A DNA stretch of 64,000 nt from Butyrivibrio sp. FCS014 (GTDB lineage: Bacteria; Bacillota; Clostridia; Lachnospirales; Lachnospiraceae), in the NCBI RefSeq assembly GCF_000526935.1, contig NZ_JAHA01000013.1:119319-183318 (forward strand), read 5' to 3'. The position numbers were made by a program, and so were the translations under genes. Each line of letters begins with the position of its first letter. The first letter of the stretch is position 1. Under the pieces are notes generated by a model that worked only from the letters and a program-made list of their open reading frames with translations, had not been told where the DNA came from and searched no databases. Shown in pieces: positions 16,963 to 27,629 of the stretch.

Positions 16963-18360
16963 ATGTCAGATACAACTGCGATCATTATAATAACTCTGTA
17001 TATGCTGGCCATCGTATTCGGAACCCATTTTATCAGGACCTTTGCCTTTAACAGATATGAGGCGGTGACTTTTGAATGTTCATCCATCACTACGCTGATC
17101 TCCATACTTCTGATCTGGAAATACGGGGCCAGGCCCTGGCTTATCGTGCTGTTTGCGGGAATGCTCCTTCTTTTTATCATCGATGCCATGTCTCAGTGGC
17201 ATTTCTATATGGTACTTCAGGATGTGATTAAAAAAGCTTTTTCGGCTAGGGCAGATTATTTAGAGCGAAACGGCGTTGACGGTTCCGTCAACGAGACGCT
17301 GCTGACCATGGCTTCGGTAGCCATCATGCCATCGTTTTCCAGATTCATCGAGGAGTCAAAGCTTTTTAACAACCAGGGTGGTTTCATCGGCCTTATCAAA
17401 TCGATCATGAAGAGACAGCGCTTCCAGAAAAAGAAATATCAAATGAGGGAGAGCTTTGCAGAGAATGTCAATCTCATCGGTCCCTGCAAGCCGGAGATTG
17501 ATGATATGATGTATGACGAAACCCATGTGGTTCCCGGGGCGATACACGCAAACGACCTTGCGCTGGATTATCCCGACGAGAAAAAGGGTCTCTTTGCCTT
17601 TGATGCAACAGGCTTTGGGGCATTGATAATCGTATATGCCGTGCTGGTGTACGGCCTGGTAACAGGAGCTTCCTTTGGACCTGCTAAAGAAGCTACATTT
17701 GGAGGAACAGCTCTTTTGCTGGTGGCGTCAGTACTTGTCACGATCCTTAGCCACGTGCTCCGACACTTTGCCTTCGCCAGATATGAACTGGTGAGCTATG
17801 AATTCTCTTTTGCCGCGCTGGTAATAACTTCTTTTCATATAATCCACGGGCTTGTGACAGGTGAGAATATTACCGCATTAAGCTACTGTATTTTTGCTGT
17901 GACACTGGTTGTCTTTCTTGGACTGTCCTTTGCCAACAGGCGCCTTGATAAAGCGCTTCACGAGAAGATCAACAAGCAGTACGAAGAGATCTTTTACAAG
18001 ATTCCTCTTGAGACTGAGACCAACCGCGCCAAGAGGCGATTCCTCAACAACCTGAAATACATCTGCGAGTGGGCAGTTGTGCCTTTCCCGGGCAGCGAAA
18101 AGCGTTTTGAAATGTTTTCAAAGCTGATGTTCACTCAGAAGATGAGAGACTTTGAGAACATCAATAAAAGAAAGATTGATATGCCACAGAAGGCTGCGGG
18201 TCTGATAGACAGGATAGTTCCTGAGTACGACAGTGAGGTCACCGTTGATGATTTCTGTCTTCCCGGGGAACGCCTTGCAGGATTCAAGAGAGTTACCGGA
18301 GCCATCGGGATCCTTGAATATGCAGCTCTTTTCCTGTGCATTGCACTTGGCATGCTGTAA
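16963..18360 (+). CDS. Membrane protein with internal duplication
   Basis: The product is 465 residues. Two halves each start with membrane helices and the same motif: THFIRTFAFNRYEAVTFE at about 21-38 and SHVLRHFAFARYELVSYE at about 263-280. Each half continues with further hydrophobic segments and a charged loop. I infer an ancestral single-unit protein that was duplicated, as in many channels and transporters, but I recognise no named family. It follows the single-pass protein and precedes the propeller-like gene, all on the same strand. Confidence 0.65.
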   Translation: MSDTTAIIIITLYMLAIVFGTHFIRTFAFNRYEAVTFECSSITTLISILLIWKYGARPWLIVLFAGMLLLFIIDAMSQWHFYMVLQDVIKKAFSARADYLERNGVDGSVNETLLTMASVAIMPSFSRFIEESKLFNNQGGFIGLIKSIMKRQRFQKKKYQMRESFAENVNLIGPCKPEIDDMMYDETHVVPGAIHANDLALDYPDEKKGLFAFDATGFGALIIVYAVLVYGLVTGASFGPAKEATFGGTALLLVASVLVTILSHVLRHFAFARYELVSYEFSFAALVITSFHIIHGLVTGENITALSYCIFAVTLVVFLGLSFANRRLDKALHEKINKQYEEIFYKIPLETETNRAKRRFLNNLKYICEWAVVPFPGSEKRFEMFSKLMFTQKMRDFENINKRKIDMPQKAAGLIDRIVPEYDSEVTVDDFCLPGERLAGFKRVTGAIGILEYAALFLCIALGML

Positions 18361-18366
18361 TATGGA

Positions 18367-19359
18367 ATGAATCAAAAACACAAGATCATAAAAATAATAG
18401 GTATCATCGCGGCAGTATGTACCCTGTTTGTGCTTGGAGGCTTTATGGCGTACAACGCAGAAGTTAGCAGCTATTTCGACAACAGCATAAAGGCCTTCAC
18501 CGTTCCGGACATCGACAACGGCTACATTCCCCAGGGAATAGCCTATGATCCCGCTTCTGACAGCATTTTCCTCACGGGGTATATGGGCAACGGATCGGAA
18601 TCTCCGATCTACATCATGGATAGGAAGACCGGGGATCGGGTTAAGAAGATCAGGATGCAGGACGAGGCGGGCCAAAAATTCAATGGTCACTCCGGAGGGC
18701 TTTCGGTGCTGGGAGACAAGCTGTATGTTGCAGGAAGCACTAAAGCCTGTATGTATGTCTTTTCCCTGAAAGAGCTTTTCGAGGCAGAGGATGGCAGCAG
18801 TGTTGCGGCGGAACGGAAAATCGGCCTAAGGACATCAGGCGACTTCATGCGGGTTTCCTTCACTTCCTGTGACGATTCTCTGATCTACGCAGGAGAATTC
18901 CACAAGGGAGCGATTTTCTATACCCATGCTTCCCATCTGGTGGAAGGCGAGGGAGTTCGGCAGAAAGCGTATCTTATGGGCTTTTTGACGGACGGCGACA
19001 GCGCGGTTCCCGGGAAGGTTTATTCCATCCCCGACAGTATCCAGGGGGCCTGCTTTGACGGGGACTATGTTTATCTGTCTCAGTCCAAAGGCGTTCTTGC
19101 AGGAAGGATACTGGCTTATGATCTTAATGACATTCCTCAGTCCGGAACCAAAACCGTTCTGGGAAAAGAAATACCTCTGTACATTCTCTCTGAGAAAAAT
19201 GCCGCAAAAGTCACCCCGATCCCACCCATGTGCGAGGAACTTGTAACAGCAGACGGAAAACTGTACACGATTTTTGAGGCGGCTTCAAACCGCTATATAA
19301 TAGGAAAATTCATGGGGCTTAAAAGCGTATATACGACCCCGGTGGAATATTTCAGATAA
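18367..19359 (+). CDS. Membrane-anchored propeller-like extracytoplasmic protein
   Basis: The product is 330 residues with an N-terminal signal anchor (residues about 6-27) and no lipobox. The rest shows repeated beta-rich elements (IPQGIAYDP, FNGHSGGLSVLGDKLYV, QGACFDGDYVYLSQ) like those of six- or seven-bladed propellers. No clear ribosome site precedes the ATG, which lies six bases after the previous stop, suggesting coupling. It is the last gene before a strong terminator, so it closes the accessory operon. Confidence 0.6.
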   Translation: MNQKHKIIKIIGIIAAVCTLFVLGGFMAYNAEVSSYFDNSIKAFTVPDIDNGYIPQGIAYDPASDSIFLTGYMGNGSESPIYIMDRKTGDRVKKIRMQDEAGQKFNGHSGGLSVLGDKLYVAGSTKACMYVFSLKELFEAEDGSSVAAERKIGLRTSGDFMRVSFTSCDDSLIYAGEFHKGAIFYTHASHLVEGEGVRQKAYLMGFLTDGDSAVPGKVYSIPDSIQGACFDGDYVYLSQSKGVLAGRILAYDLNDIPQSGTKTVLGKEIPLYILSEKNAAKVTPIPPMCEELVTADGKLYTIFEAASNRYIIGKFMGLKSVYTTPVEYFR

Positions 19360-19364
19360 AATTT

Positions 19365-19390
19365 AGAGACTCTTTGGAGTCTCTTTTTTT
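19365..19390 (+). terminator. Rho-independent terminator
   Basis: AGAGACT and AGTCTCT form a seven-pair stem around CTTTGG, followed by a run of T. It separates the accessory operon from the heat-shock operon. Confidence 0.85.
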
Positions 19391-19457
19391 GACCGTCGCT
19401 GCCCGTGCCTCGGCAAACTGTTTTACACCCGGGGATTTTTTATTGCTTTTCATATAC

Positions 19458-19486
19458 TTGACATTGGGAAGCAGTAGTGATAATTT
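19458..19486 (+). promoter_or_regulatory. Sigma-A promoter of the hrcA operon
   Basis: TTGACA (19458-19463) and TAATTT (19481-19486) are separated by 17 bases. Transcription would begin just before or within the CIRCE operator. Confidence 0.75.
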
Positions 19487-19500
19487 AATGATACAGAAGA

Positions 19501-19531
19501 TGTTAGCACTCGATAGAGGTGAGTGCTAACA
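19501..19531 (+). promoter_or_regulatory. CIRCE operator
   Basis: A perfect TTAGCACTC-N9-GAGTGCTAA inverted repeat (19503-19529) with one more complementary base pair on each side. HrcA binds this element and represses its own operon until heat shock sequesters HrcA from GroEL. Confidence 0.97.
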
Positions 19532-19590
19532 ACCTGATAACAAGCCGCTTCAATGGATTTAACCGGTGAATACAGAGGAAGAGGTGCACA

Positions 19591-20622
19591 TTGGAACTTG
19601 ATGAGAGAAAACGGATAATACTTCACGCCATAGTTAAGAACTACCTTGAGACCGGAGAGCCGGTGGGCAGCCGTACCATTTCCAAGGATACGGACCTGAA
19701 CTTAAGCTCCGCCACCATCAGAAACGAGATGGCCGATCTTGAGGAGATGGGACTTATTTTGCAGCCCCACACTTCTGCAGGGCGTATTCCTTCAGACCAG
19801 GGCTACCGTGTATACGTAGACGAGATGCTCCGTGACAAGGAAAAAGAAGTTGAGAATATGAAGGAGATGCTCCTTGATAAAGAGGAGAAGCTGGAGAACC
19901 TGCTCAAGCAGGTGGCCAAGACTCTGGCGATCGATACCAATTACGCCACGATGATCTCAGCTCCCCAGATCCGCAAGAACAAGCTTAAGTTCATCCAGAT
20001 CTCCAAGGTGGACAGCGAACATCTTCTGGCTACCATCGTTATAGAAGGCAACGTCATCAAGAACAAGATCATCCCCGTGGAGGAAGTTCTGGACGATGCA
20101 ACGATGCTCAAGCTGAACATACTGATGAATACAAGACTTGACGGTCTTGCAGTTGAGGACATTAACCTTGGCCTCATCGCCGCTGTCAAACAGGAAGCGG
20201 GTATTCACAGTGAGATCATCGGAAACGTGATCGATGCGGCCGCAGAATCCATTACGGCTGATGAAGATCTTCAGATATATACCAGTGGTACCATGAACAT
20301 CTTCAAGTACCCTGAACTCACGGATTCGGCCAAGGCCAGCGAGCTCATCAGTACTTTTGAAGACACCAGCGATCTTTCCAGTATCGTTGAAGACACGCTC
20401 TCCTCAGAAAGCGGAGAGACAGGAATTCAGGTTTACATCGGCAATGAAACTCCGGTTCAGGCCATGAAGGACTGCAGCGTGGTAACGGCAACCTATGAAC
20501 TCGGTGATGGCATGAAGGGCACGGTAGGCATCATCGGACCGAAGCGTATGGACTACGACAAGGTTATCACTACCCTCAAGAATATGAGACATGCCCTTGA
20601 TGATCTATATAAAAAGAATTAG
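19591..20622 (+). CDS. hrcA: Heat-inducible transcription repressor HrcA
   Basis: The product is 343 residues, the usual HrcA length. It has an N-terminal winged helix (TGEPVGSRTISK, SSATIRNEM) and a C-terminal GAF-like region ending in MKGTVGIIGPKRMDY. The start is a TTG preceded by an AGAGGAAGAGG ribosome site. It leads the hrcA-grpE-dnaK-dnaJ operon behind a perfect CIRCE element, so it is autoregulated. Confidence 0.97.
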   Translation: MELDERKRIILHAIVKNYLETGEPVGSRTISKDTDLNLSSATIRNEMADLEEMGLILQPHTSAGRIPSDQGYRVYVDEMLRDKEKEVENMKEMLLDKEEKLENLLKQVAKTLAIDTNYATMISAPQIRKNKLKFIQISKVDSEHLLATIVIEGNVIKNKIIPVEEVLDDATMLKLNILMNTRLDGLAVEDINLGLIAAVKQEAGIHSEIIGNVIDAAAESITADEDLQIYTSGTMNIFKYPELTDSAKASELISTFEDTSDLSSIVEDTLSSESGETGIQVYIGNETPVQAMKDCSVVTATYELGDGMKGTVGIIGPKRMDYDKVITTLKNMRHALDDLYKKN

Positions 20623-20654
20623 CGAAGTAACAGGATTTAAGGAGGCAACAGAAA

Positions 20655-21350
20655 TTGAGCGACATTAAGAAGAAACCCGCTTCCGCACCTAAGTCCGGCA
20701 AGGCCGCAGATGAGAAGATCAAGGAAGAAGTCCTTGAGAACATCATGGAAGAGCTGGAAGAGGAAGCGAAGGATAAAGAGGCCAAGAAGGAATCCGAGGC
20801 AAAAGAGGCCGCTTCGGAAGCCGACAAGGCTGAAGATGCAAAAGAGGACAAGGAGCCTGCCGAAGAAGAAGCGGCTGAGAAGAAAGGTCTTTTCTCTAAG
20901 AAAGAGAAGAAGAACCCTCTGCAGGAGAAGGTTGATGAGCTTAATGACAGAGTTCTTCGCCAGATGGCAGAGTTCGAGAACTTCCGAAACAGAACCGACA
21001 AGGAGAAGGCACAGCAGTTTGAAATGGGCCAGGCCAACATCCTTGAGAAGCTCCTTCCGATAGTAGATAATTTCGAGCGAGGCCTTGCAGCCGTTCCCGA
21101 GAACGAGAAGGACGGGGCATTCGCAGATGGCATGAACAAGATCTACAAACAGCTGATGAAGCAGCTTGAAGACCTTGGAGTAACCCCGATTGAAGCTGTG
21201 GGAAAAGAATTCGATCCAAACTTCCACAATGCAGTAATGCAGGTTGAAAGCAATGAATACGAATCCGGAATTGTGGCACAGGAACTTCAAAAGGGATATA
21301 TGTTCCACGATACCGTGCTCAGACACAGCATGGTAGGTGTTACACCGTAA
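20655..21350 (+). CDS. grpE: Nucleotide exchange factor GrpE
   Basis: The product is 231 residues from a TTG start after AAGGAGG. The first 95 or so residues are a highly charged Lys/Glu/Ala stretch, longer than in many GrpE proteins. The conserved coiled-coil and beta-wing region follows (AEFENFRNRT, LLPIVDNFERGL, ending VLRHSMVGV). GrpE releases ADP from DnaK. Second gene of the operon. Confidence 0.96.
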   Translation: MSDIKKKPASAPKSGKAADEKIKEEVLENIMEELEEEAKDKEAKKESEAKEAASEADKAEDAKEDKEPAEEEAAEKKGLFSKKEKKNPLQEKVDELNDRVLRQMAEFENFRNRTDKEKAQQFEMGQANILEKLLPIVDNFERGLAAVPENEKDGAFADGMNKIYKQLMKQLEDLGVTPIEAVGKEFDPNFHNAVMQVESNEYESGIVAQELQKGYMFHDTVLRHSMVGVTP

Positions 21351-21392
21351 AGGCGAGAGTTTTTCGCCATACCGCATATAGATGAAAAGTAA

Positions 21393-23297
<1,905 letters not shown>

Positions 23298-23324
23298 GCA
23301 TTTTCTTAAAAAGATGTTATAATT

Positions 23325-23359
23325 ATTAGCCAGGCGGTGTATTATGCCGTCTGGCTAAT
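23325..23359 (+). other. Intercistronic hairpin between dnaK and dnaJ
   Basis: ATTAGCCAGGCGG (23325-23337) pairs with CCGTCTGGCTAAT (23347-23359), thirteen pairs including one G-T, around a nine-base loop. No T run follows, so it is more likely an mRNA processing or stability element than a full terminator. Confidence 0.7.
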
Positions 23360-23384
23360 AGGAGATTAATACAGAGGAACATTT

Positions 23385-24566
23385 ATGGCAGAACAGAAAC
23401 GAGATTATTACGAGGTCCTGGGTGTTGGCAAGAACGCCTCGGAGGAAGAGATAAAGAAGGCCTACAGAGTACTGGCCAAGAAGTATCATCCTGATATGAA
23501 CCCGGGAGATGATGCAGCTGCCGAGAAGTTTAAAGAGGCTTCAGAGGCATACGCTGTACTTAGTGATCCAGAGAAGAAGCGCCAGTACGATCAGTTCGGA
23601 CATGCTGCATTTGAAGGCGGTCAGGGCGGATTCGGAGGCTTTGACTTCAGCGGTGCTGACTTCGGCGATATCTTTGGTGATATCTTCGGTGATTTCTTTG
23701 GCGGCGGTCGTTCAAGAGGCGGCGCCAGAAGCGGACCTTCCAAGGGGGCAAACATAAGGGCCAGCGTCAGAGTTACCTTCCTGGAGGCTGTATTTGGCTG
23801 TGAGAAGGAACTTGAGCTTACCATGAAGGATCCCTGCCCTACCTGCCACGGAACAGGAGCTAAGCCCGGAACAACGGCTCAGACCTGTACAAAGTGCGGC
23901 GGTAAGGGACAGATTGTATATACACAGCAGTCTTTCTTCGGAACAGTAAGAAATGTTCAGACCTGTCCCGAGTGCGGAGGCACAGGTAAGGTCATCAAGG
24001 AGAAGTGTACAGACTGTCACGGAAGCGGATATATTGCCAGCAGGAAGAAGATCAAGGTCACCATTCCTGCAGGAATTGATAACGGACAGAGCGTAAGGAT
24101 AAGGGATAAGGGTGAGCCCGGTGTAAACGGCGGACCCAGAGGAGACCTTCTTGTTGAGGTTATTGTTTCCGATCATCCCATTTTCCAGAGAGACGGTTAC
24201 AATATCTACTCAATGGTTCCCGTATCCTTTGCAATTGCAGCTCTTGGCGGAACCATTCTTATCGATACCGTAGACGGCAAGGTTGCCTACGACGTTAAGG
24301 CCGGAACCCAGACAGATACAAGAGTAAGACTCAGGGGCAAGGGAGTACCTTCCCTTAGGGATAAGGACCAGAGAGGTGACCACTATGTTACCCTTGTGGT
24401 TCAGGTTCCCGAGAAGCTCTCTAAGGAGGCCAAGGATCTTCTTAAGAAGTTTGATGAGAAGACCGGTGATTCCCTCACTGCAGCAGAGCGCATGATGGGA
24501 AGCAGCGACAGCAAGGATCCCGGCGGATCCGGCGGCGGCAAAAAGAAAAAGAAGTTTTGGGAGTGA
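23385..24566 (+). CDS. dnaJ: Co-chaperone DnaJ (Hsp40)
   Basis: The product is 393 residues. The J domain carries HPD in [10 protein letters not shown] Gly/Phe-rich segment follows, then four zinc-binding repeats ([32 protein letters not shown]), the substrate-binding domain, and a Gly/Lys-rich tail. It stimulates DnaK ATPase and delivers clients. Last gene of the heat-shock operon proper; prmA follows after a hairpin-bearing gap. Confidence 0.98.
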   Translation: MAEQKRDYYEVLGVGKNASEEEIKKAYRVLAKKYHPDMNPGDDAAAEKFKEASEAYAVLSDPEKKRQYDQFGHAAFEGGQGGFGGFDFSGADFGDIFGDIFGDFFGGGRSRGGARSGPSKGANIRASVRVTFLEAVFGCEKELELTMKDPCPTCHGTGAKPGTTAQTCTKCGGKGQIVYTQQSFFGTVRNVQTCPECGGTGKVIKEKCTDCHGSGYIASRKKIKVTIPAGIDNGQSVRIRDKGEPGVNGGPRGDLLVEVIVSDHPIFQRDGYNIYSMVPVSFAIAALGGTILIDTVDGKVAYDVKAGTQTDTRVRLRGKGVPSLRDKDQRGDHYVTLVVQVPEKLSKEAKDLLKKFDEKTGDSLTAAERMMGSSDSKDPGGSGGGKKKKKFWE

Positions 24567-24590
24567 TCGCGTGAGGCAGTAGCGCGTGCT

Positions 24591-24611
24591 CGTAAATGCC
24601 GGGCATTTACG
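24591..24611 (+). other. Hairpin between dnaJ and prmA
   Basis: CGTAAATGC and GCATTTACG pair perfectly around a three-base loop. GC-rich sequences (gcgcgtgct, ggcgcgtgagc) flank it. There is no T run, so it is not a classical terminator. Confidence 0.6.
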
Positions 24612-24659
24612 GGGGCGCGTGAGCTTGGCGCGATTTAGTGCGTATAAGAGGACAAACAT

Positions 24660-25697
24660 ATGAAGTGGATGAGATTCAGAGTTCGTACCAACGAGGAGTC
24701 TGAGGATATTATTGTCAGCTACCTTGAGGATATAGGTCTTGAGGGAGCACAGATAGAGGATAATGCACCTCTTACCGCTCAGGACAAGGAGCAGATGTTC
24801 ATTGATGCTCCCGAGCTTGAGCCCGATGATAACGGAGAGAAGATAGAGAGCGGCGTCGCCTATCTTAACTTTTTCCTGGAGATAGATGACAATAACATGC
24901 TCACAGTGGAACTGCCCAATGATGAGGGCGAGTATGAGAAAGTGCTGAGGACCCCGGAAGAGATGCAGGCTGCCATCAGGCAGAAGCTTGATGAGCTTAA
25001 GGAGTTCTCCGATATCGGAGACGGAACCATCTCTATTGATGTGACTGAAGATATAGACTGGATAAATAACTGGAAACAGTACTTCCACAAATTCTATATT
25101 GATGATATACTTGTGATTCCTTCCTGGGAAAAAGAGAACGCAGAAGACAGAGATAAGGCTTCCATGGTGCTTCACATGGATCCCGGCACTGCCTTCGGTA
25201 CAGGCAAACATGAGACAACACAGCTTTGCATCCGCATGCTCAAGAAATATGTGACAAAAGACACAGAACTTCTTGATGTAGGTACCGGAAGCGGCGTGCT
25301 TTCCATTCTGGCTCTTATGATGGGAGCGAAACATGCTGTAGGTACGGATCTGGATAAGTGTGCAGTGCCTGCTGTTAAAGAAAATATGGAGAATAACGGC
25401 ATAGCTCCCGATCAGTTTGAAATGATGATAGGAGATATCACCGTTGACAAGGCCACACAGGATGCTGTGGGCTATGATAAATACGATATAGTTGTTGCCA
25501 ATATCCTGGCAAACGTGCTGGTGCCCCTTACACCGGTAATCCTTTCCCAGCTTAAGAAGGGGGGCATCTACATCACCTCCGGTATCATCAATACCAAGGA
25601 GGAAGAGGTCAAGAAAGCGCACCTGGATGCGGGCCTTGAGATACTCGAGATCCATCATCAGGGCGACTGGGTTTCCATCACTTCGAGGAAAAACTAA
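24660..25697 (+). CDS. prmA: Ribosomal protein L11 methyltransferase
   Basis: The product is 345 residues. The C-terminal class I SAM methyltransferase domain has LLDVGTGSGVLS, DPGTAFGTGKHETT and VVANILANVL, the PrmA signatures. The N-terminal half is the L11-recognition region. It trimethylates ribosomal protein L11. It follows dnaJ as in many Firmicutes, and its stop overlaps the rsmE start (TAATG), indicating translational coupling. Confidence 0.95.
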   Translation: MKWMRFRVRTNEESEDIIVSYLEDIGLEGAQIEDNAPLTAQDKEQMFIDAPELEPDDNGEKIESGVAYLNFFLEIDDNNMLTVELPNDEGEYEKVLRTPEEMQAAIRQKLDELKEFSDIGDGTISIDVTEDIDWINNWKQYFHKFYIDDILVIPSWEKENAEDRDKASMVLHMDPGTAFGTGKHETTQLCIRMLKKYVTKDTELLDVGTGSGVLSILALMMGAKHAVGTDLDKCAVPAVKENMENNGIAPDQFEMMIGDITVDKATQDAVGYDKYDIVVANILANVLVPLTPVILSQLKKGGIYITSGIINTKEEEVKKAHLDAGLEILEIHHQGDWVSITSRKN

Positions 25698-26452
25698 TGT
25701 ATCACTTTTTTGTGGACAGCAGTCAGATTTCCGCAGACTGCAAGACGGTTGAGATAACCGGAGCTGATTACAATCATATAGCGAATGTCCTTCGCATGCA
25801 GAAGGGAGAGCAGTTCTCCGTCAGCGAAAGAGACGGGGACGGCCGGGAGCTCTTTTACGAGATAGATGAGATAACCCCGGAGAGCGTTCTTGGAAAGCTC
25901 TGCTTTATCGAGGAGCAGGGCAGGGAGCTTCCTTCAAAGATATATCTTTTCCAGGGGCTTCCCAAGGTGGACAAGATGGAGCTGATAATCCAGAAGGCAG
26001 TTGAGCTTGGAGCCTACAGGATAATTCCCATGTCCACCAAAAGATGCATCGTCAAGCTTGATGAGAAGAAGGCAAAGAGCAAGGTCGGAAGATGGCAGGC
26101 TATCGCAGAAGCTGCAGCCAAGCAGAGTAAGCGCGCCATCATTCCCGAGGTTTCCATGCCTGTCACCATGAAGCAGGCGATAGAGCTTTGTAAAAGTGAG
26201 GGGATTGATGTTAAAATGATTCCCTATGAGAATGCGGAGGATATCTCTGTTACCAGAGCGCTTATCGACGGGATCGAGCCCGGGCAGAGCGTTGCGGTAT
26301 TTATCGGCCCTGAAGGGGGCTTCTCCGAGGACGAGATAAAGCTTTGCATGGACAATGATATTAAGCCCATCACACTGGGCAGAAGGATACTTAGGACTGA
26401 GACGGCGGGATTTACCATTATCTCCTGGCTCATGTACCATTTTGAGAGATAA
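25697..26452 (+). CDS. rsmE: 16S rRNA m3U1498 methyltransferase
   Basis: The product is 251 residues with an N-terminal PUA-like domain (ITGADYNHIANVLRM) and a SPOUT methyltransferase core (AVFIGPEGGFSEDEI, LGRRILRTETA) that forms the trefoil knot and binds SAM. It methylates U1498 of 16S rRNA. It overlaps prmA by one base, the common prmA-rsmE order. Confidence 0.95.
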   Translation: MYHFFVDSSQISADCKTVEITGADYNHIANVLRMQKGEQFSVSERDGDGRELFYEIDEITPESVLGKLCFIEEQGRELPSKIYLFQGLPKVDKMELIIQKAVELGAYRIIPMSTKRCIVKLDEKKAKSKVGRWQAIAEAAAKQSKRAIIPEVSMPVTMKQAIELCKSEGIDVKMIPYENAEDISVTRALIDGIEPGQSVAVFIGPEGGFSEDEIKLCMDNDIKPITLGRRILRTETAGFTIISWLMYHFER

Positions 26453-26460
26453 AAGATATT

Positions 26461-27618
26461 ATGAGAGCATATTTGGATAATTCAGCCACCACAAGGGCTT
26501 TTGACGAGGTCGCCCAGCTGGTGGCAAAAGTAATGACAGAAGAATACGGAAACGCCTCCAGCGTTCATCACATGGGATCCATGGCCGATAGCAGGCTCTT
26601 TTCCGCAAGGGAGATAATAGCGGGAACGCTTAAGGTAGACCCCGCGGAGATACTGTTCACCTCCGGCGGCACAGAGTCGGACAACCTGGCAATCCTGGGT
26701 ACCGCCAAGGCCAACGCCTGGAGGGGCAAGCACATCATAACAACCTCCATTGAGCATCCTGCGGTTTCCGAGACCTGTGCAGAGCTTCAAAGGCAGGGAT
26801 TTGAGATAACCTATCTGCCCGTTGATGAATGCGGTGTAATAAGGCTTGAGGAGCTTAAGGCAGCGCTTAGAGAGGATACCATCCTTGTTTCCATTATGGC
26901 GGTGAACAACGAGATTGGCTCGGTTCAGCCTCTGGAGGAAGCCGGCAAGCTGATCAAGGCCTTTAACAAGAATATCGTATTCCATGTGGATGCGGTACAG
27001 GGCTACGGCAAACTGGTGCTTCGCCCAAGGTCCATGAACATAGACCTTCTGTCAGTAAGTTCTCACAAGATTCACGGTCCCAAGGGTGTGGGATTCCTCT
27101 ACATAAAAAAGGGAACCAAGATAAGCCCCATCTGCTACGGCGGAGGCCAGCAAAAGGGCATGAGATCCGGAACCGAGAATGTTCCGGGATGCGCGGGAAT
27201 GGCTCTTGCAGCCAAGATGTGCTATGACAATTTCGACGAGAAGATTAAGAATCTCTATGAACTCAAGAAGTATCTTATGGACAGTCTTGAGGAAGGTATT
27301 TCGGATATAAAGCTCAACGGCCCGGAGTGTTATAAGGGAGCACCTCATATCGTGAGTCTTTCCATCAGGGGGCTTCGAGCAGAGACAGTTTTGAATATGC
27401 TTAGCAGCAAGGAGATATACGTATCGGCGGGCAGCGCCTGCACCTCCAATAATCCCCATGTGTCGGATACTTTGAGGGCTATCGGACTCGATAAGGACCT
27501 TCTGGAGTCAACGATTCGTATCAGCATGTCACTGGAGACCACCAAAGAGGAGATAGATTATCTCATTGATACACTTAAATCACAGGTGGACACCATGAGG
27601 AAGTTTTACAGAAGATAA
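26461..27618 (+). CDS. Cysteine desulfurase (NifS/IscS family), probably for tRNA thiolation
   Basis: The product is 385 residues, a fold-type I PLP enzyme. The PLP lysine lies in SSHKIHGPKG and the catalytic Cys in SAGSACTSNN, the long-loop IscS/NifS type. There is no neighbouring iscU or sufU. The next gene, 11 bases on, is thiI, as in B. subtilis nifZ-thiI, so I infer that it supplies persulfide sulfur to ThiI for 4-thiouridine rather than serving general Fe-S assembly. Confidence 0.9.
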   Translation: MRAYLDNSATTRAFDEVAQLVAKVMTEEYGNASSVHHMGSMADSRLFSAREIIAGTLKVDPAEILFTSGGTESDNLAILGTAKANAWRGKHIITTSIEHPAVSETCAELQRQGFEITYLPVDECGVIRLEELKAALREDTILVSIMAVNNEIGSVQPLEEAGKLIKAFNKNIVFHVDAVQGYGKLVLRPRSMNIDLLSVSSHKIHGPKGVGFLYIKKGTKISPICYGGGQQKGMRSGTENVPGCAGMALAAKMCYDNFDEKIKNLYELKKYLMDSLEEGISDIKLNGPECYKGAPHIVSLSIRGLRAETVLNMLSSKEIYVSAGSACTSNNPHVSDTLRAIGLDKDLLESTIRISMSLETTKEEIDYLIDTLKSQVDTMRKFYRR

Positions 27619-27629
27619 GGGAGAAATAT

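Noticed and set aside
24210..25658. 482-codon open frame on the minus strand
   Set aside because: It runs antisense to the end of dnaJ and most of prmA, both unmistakable genes, so it is a shadow.
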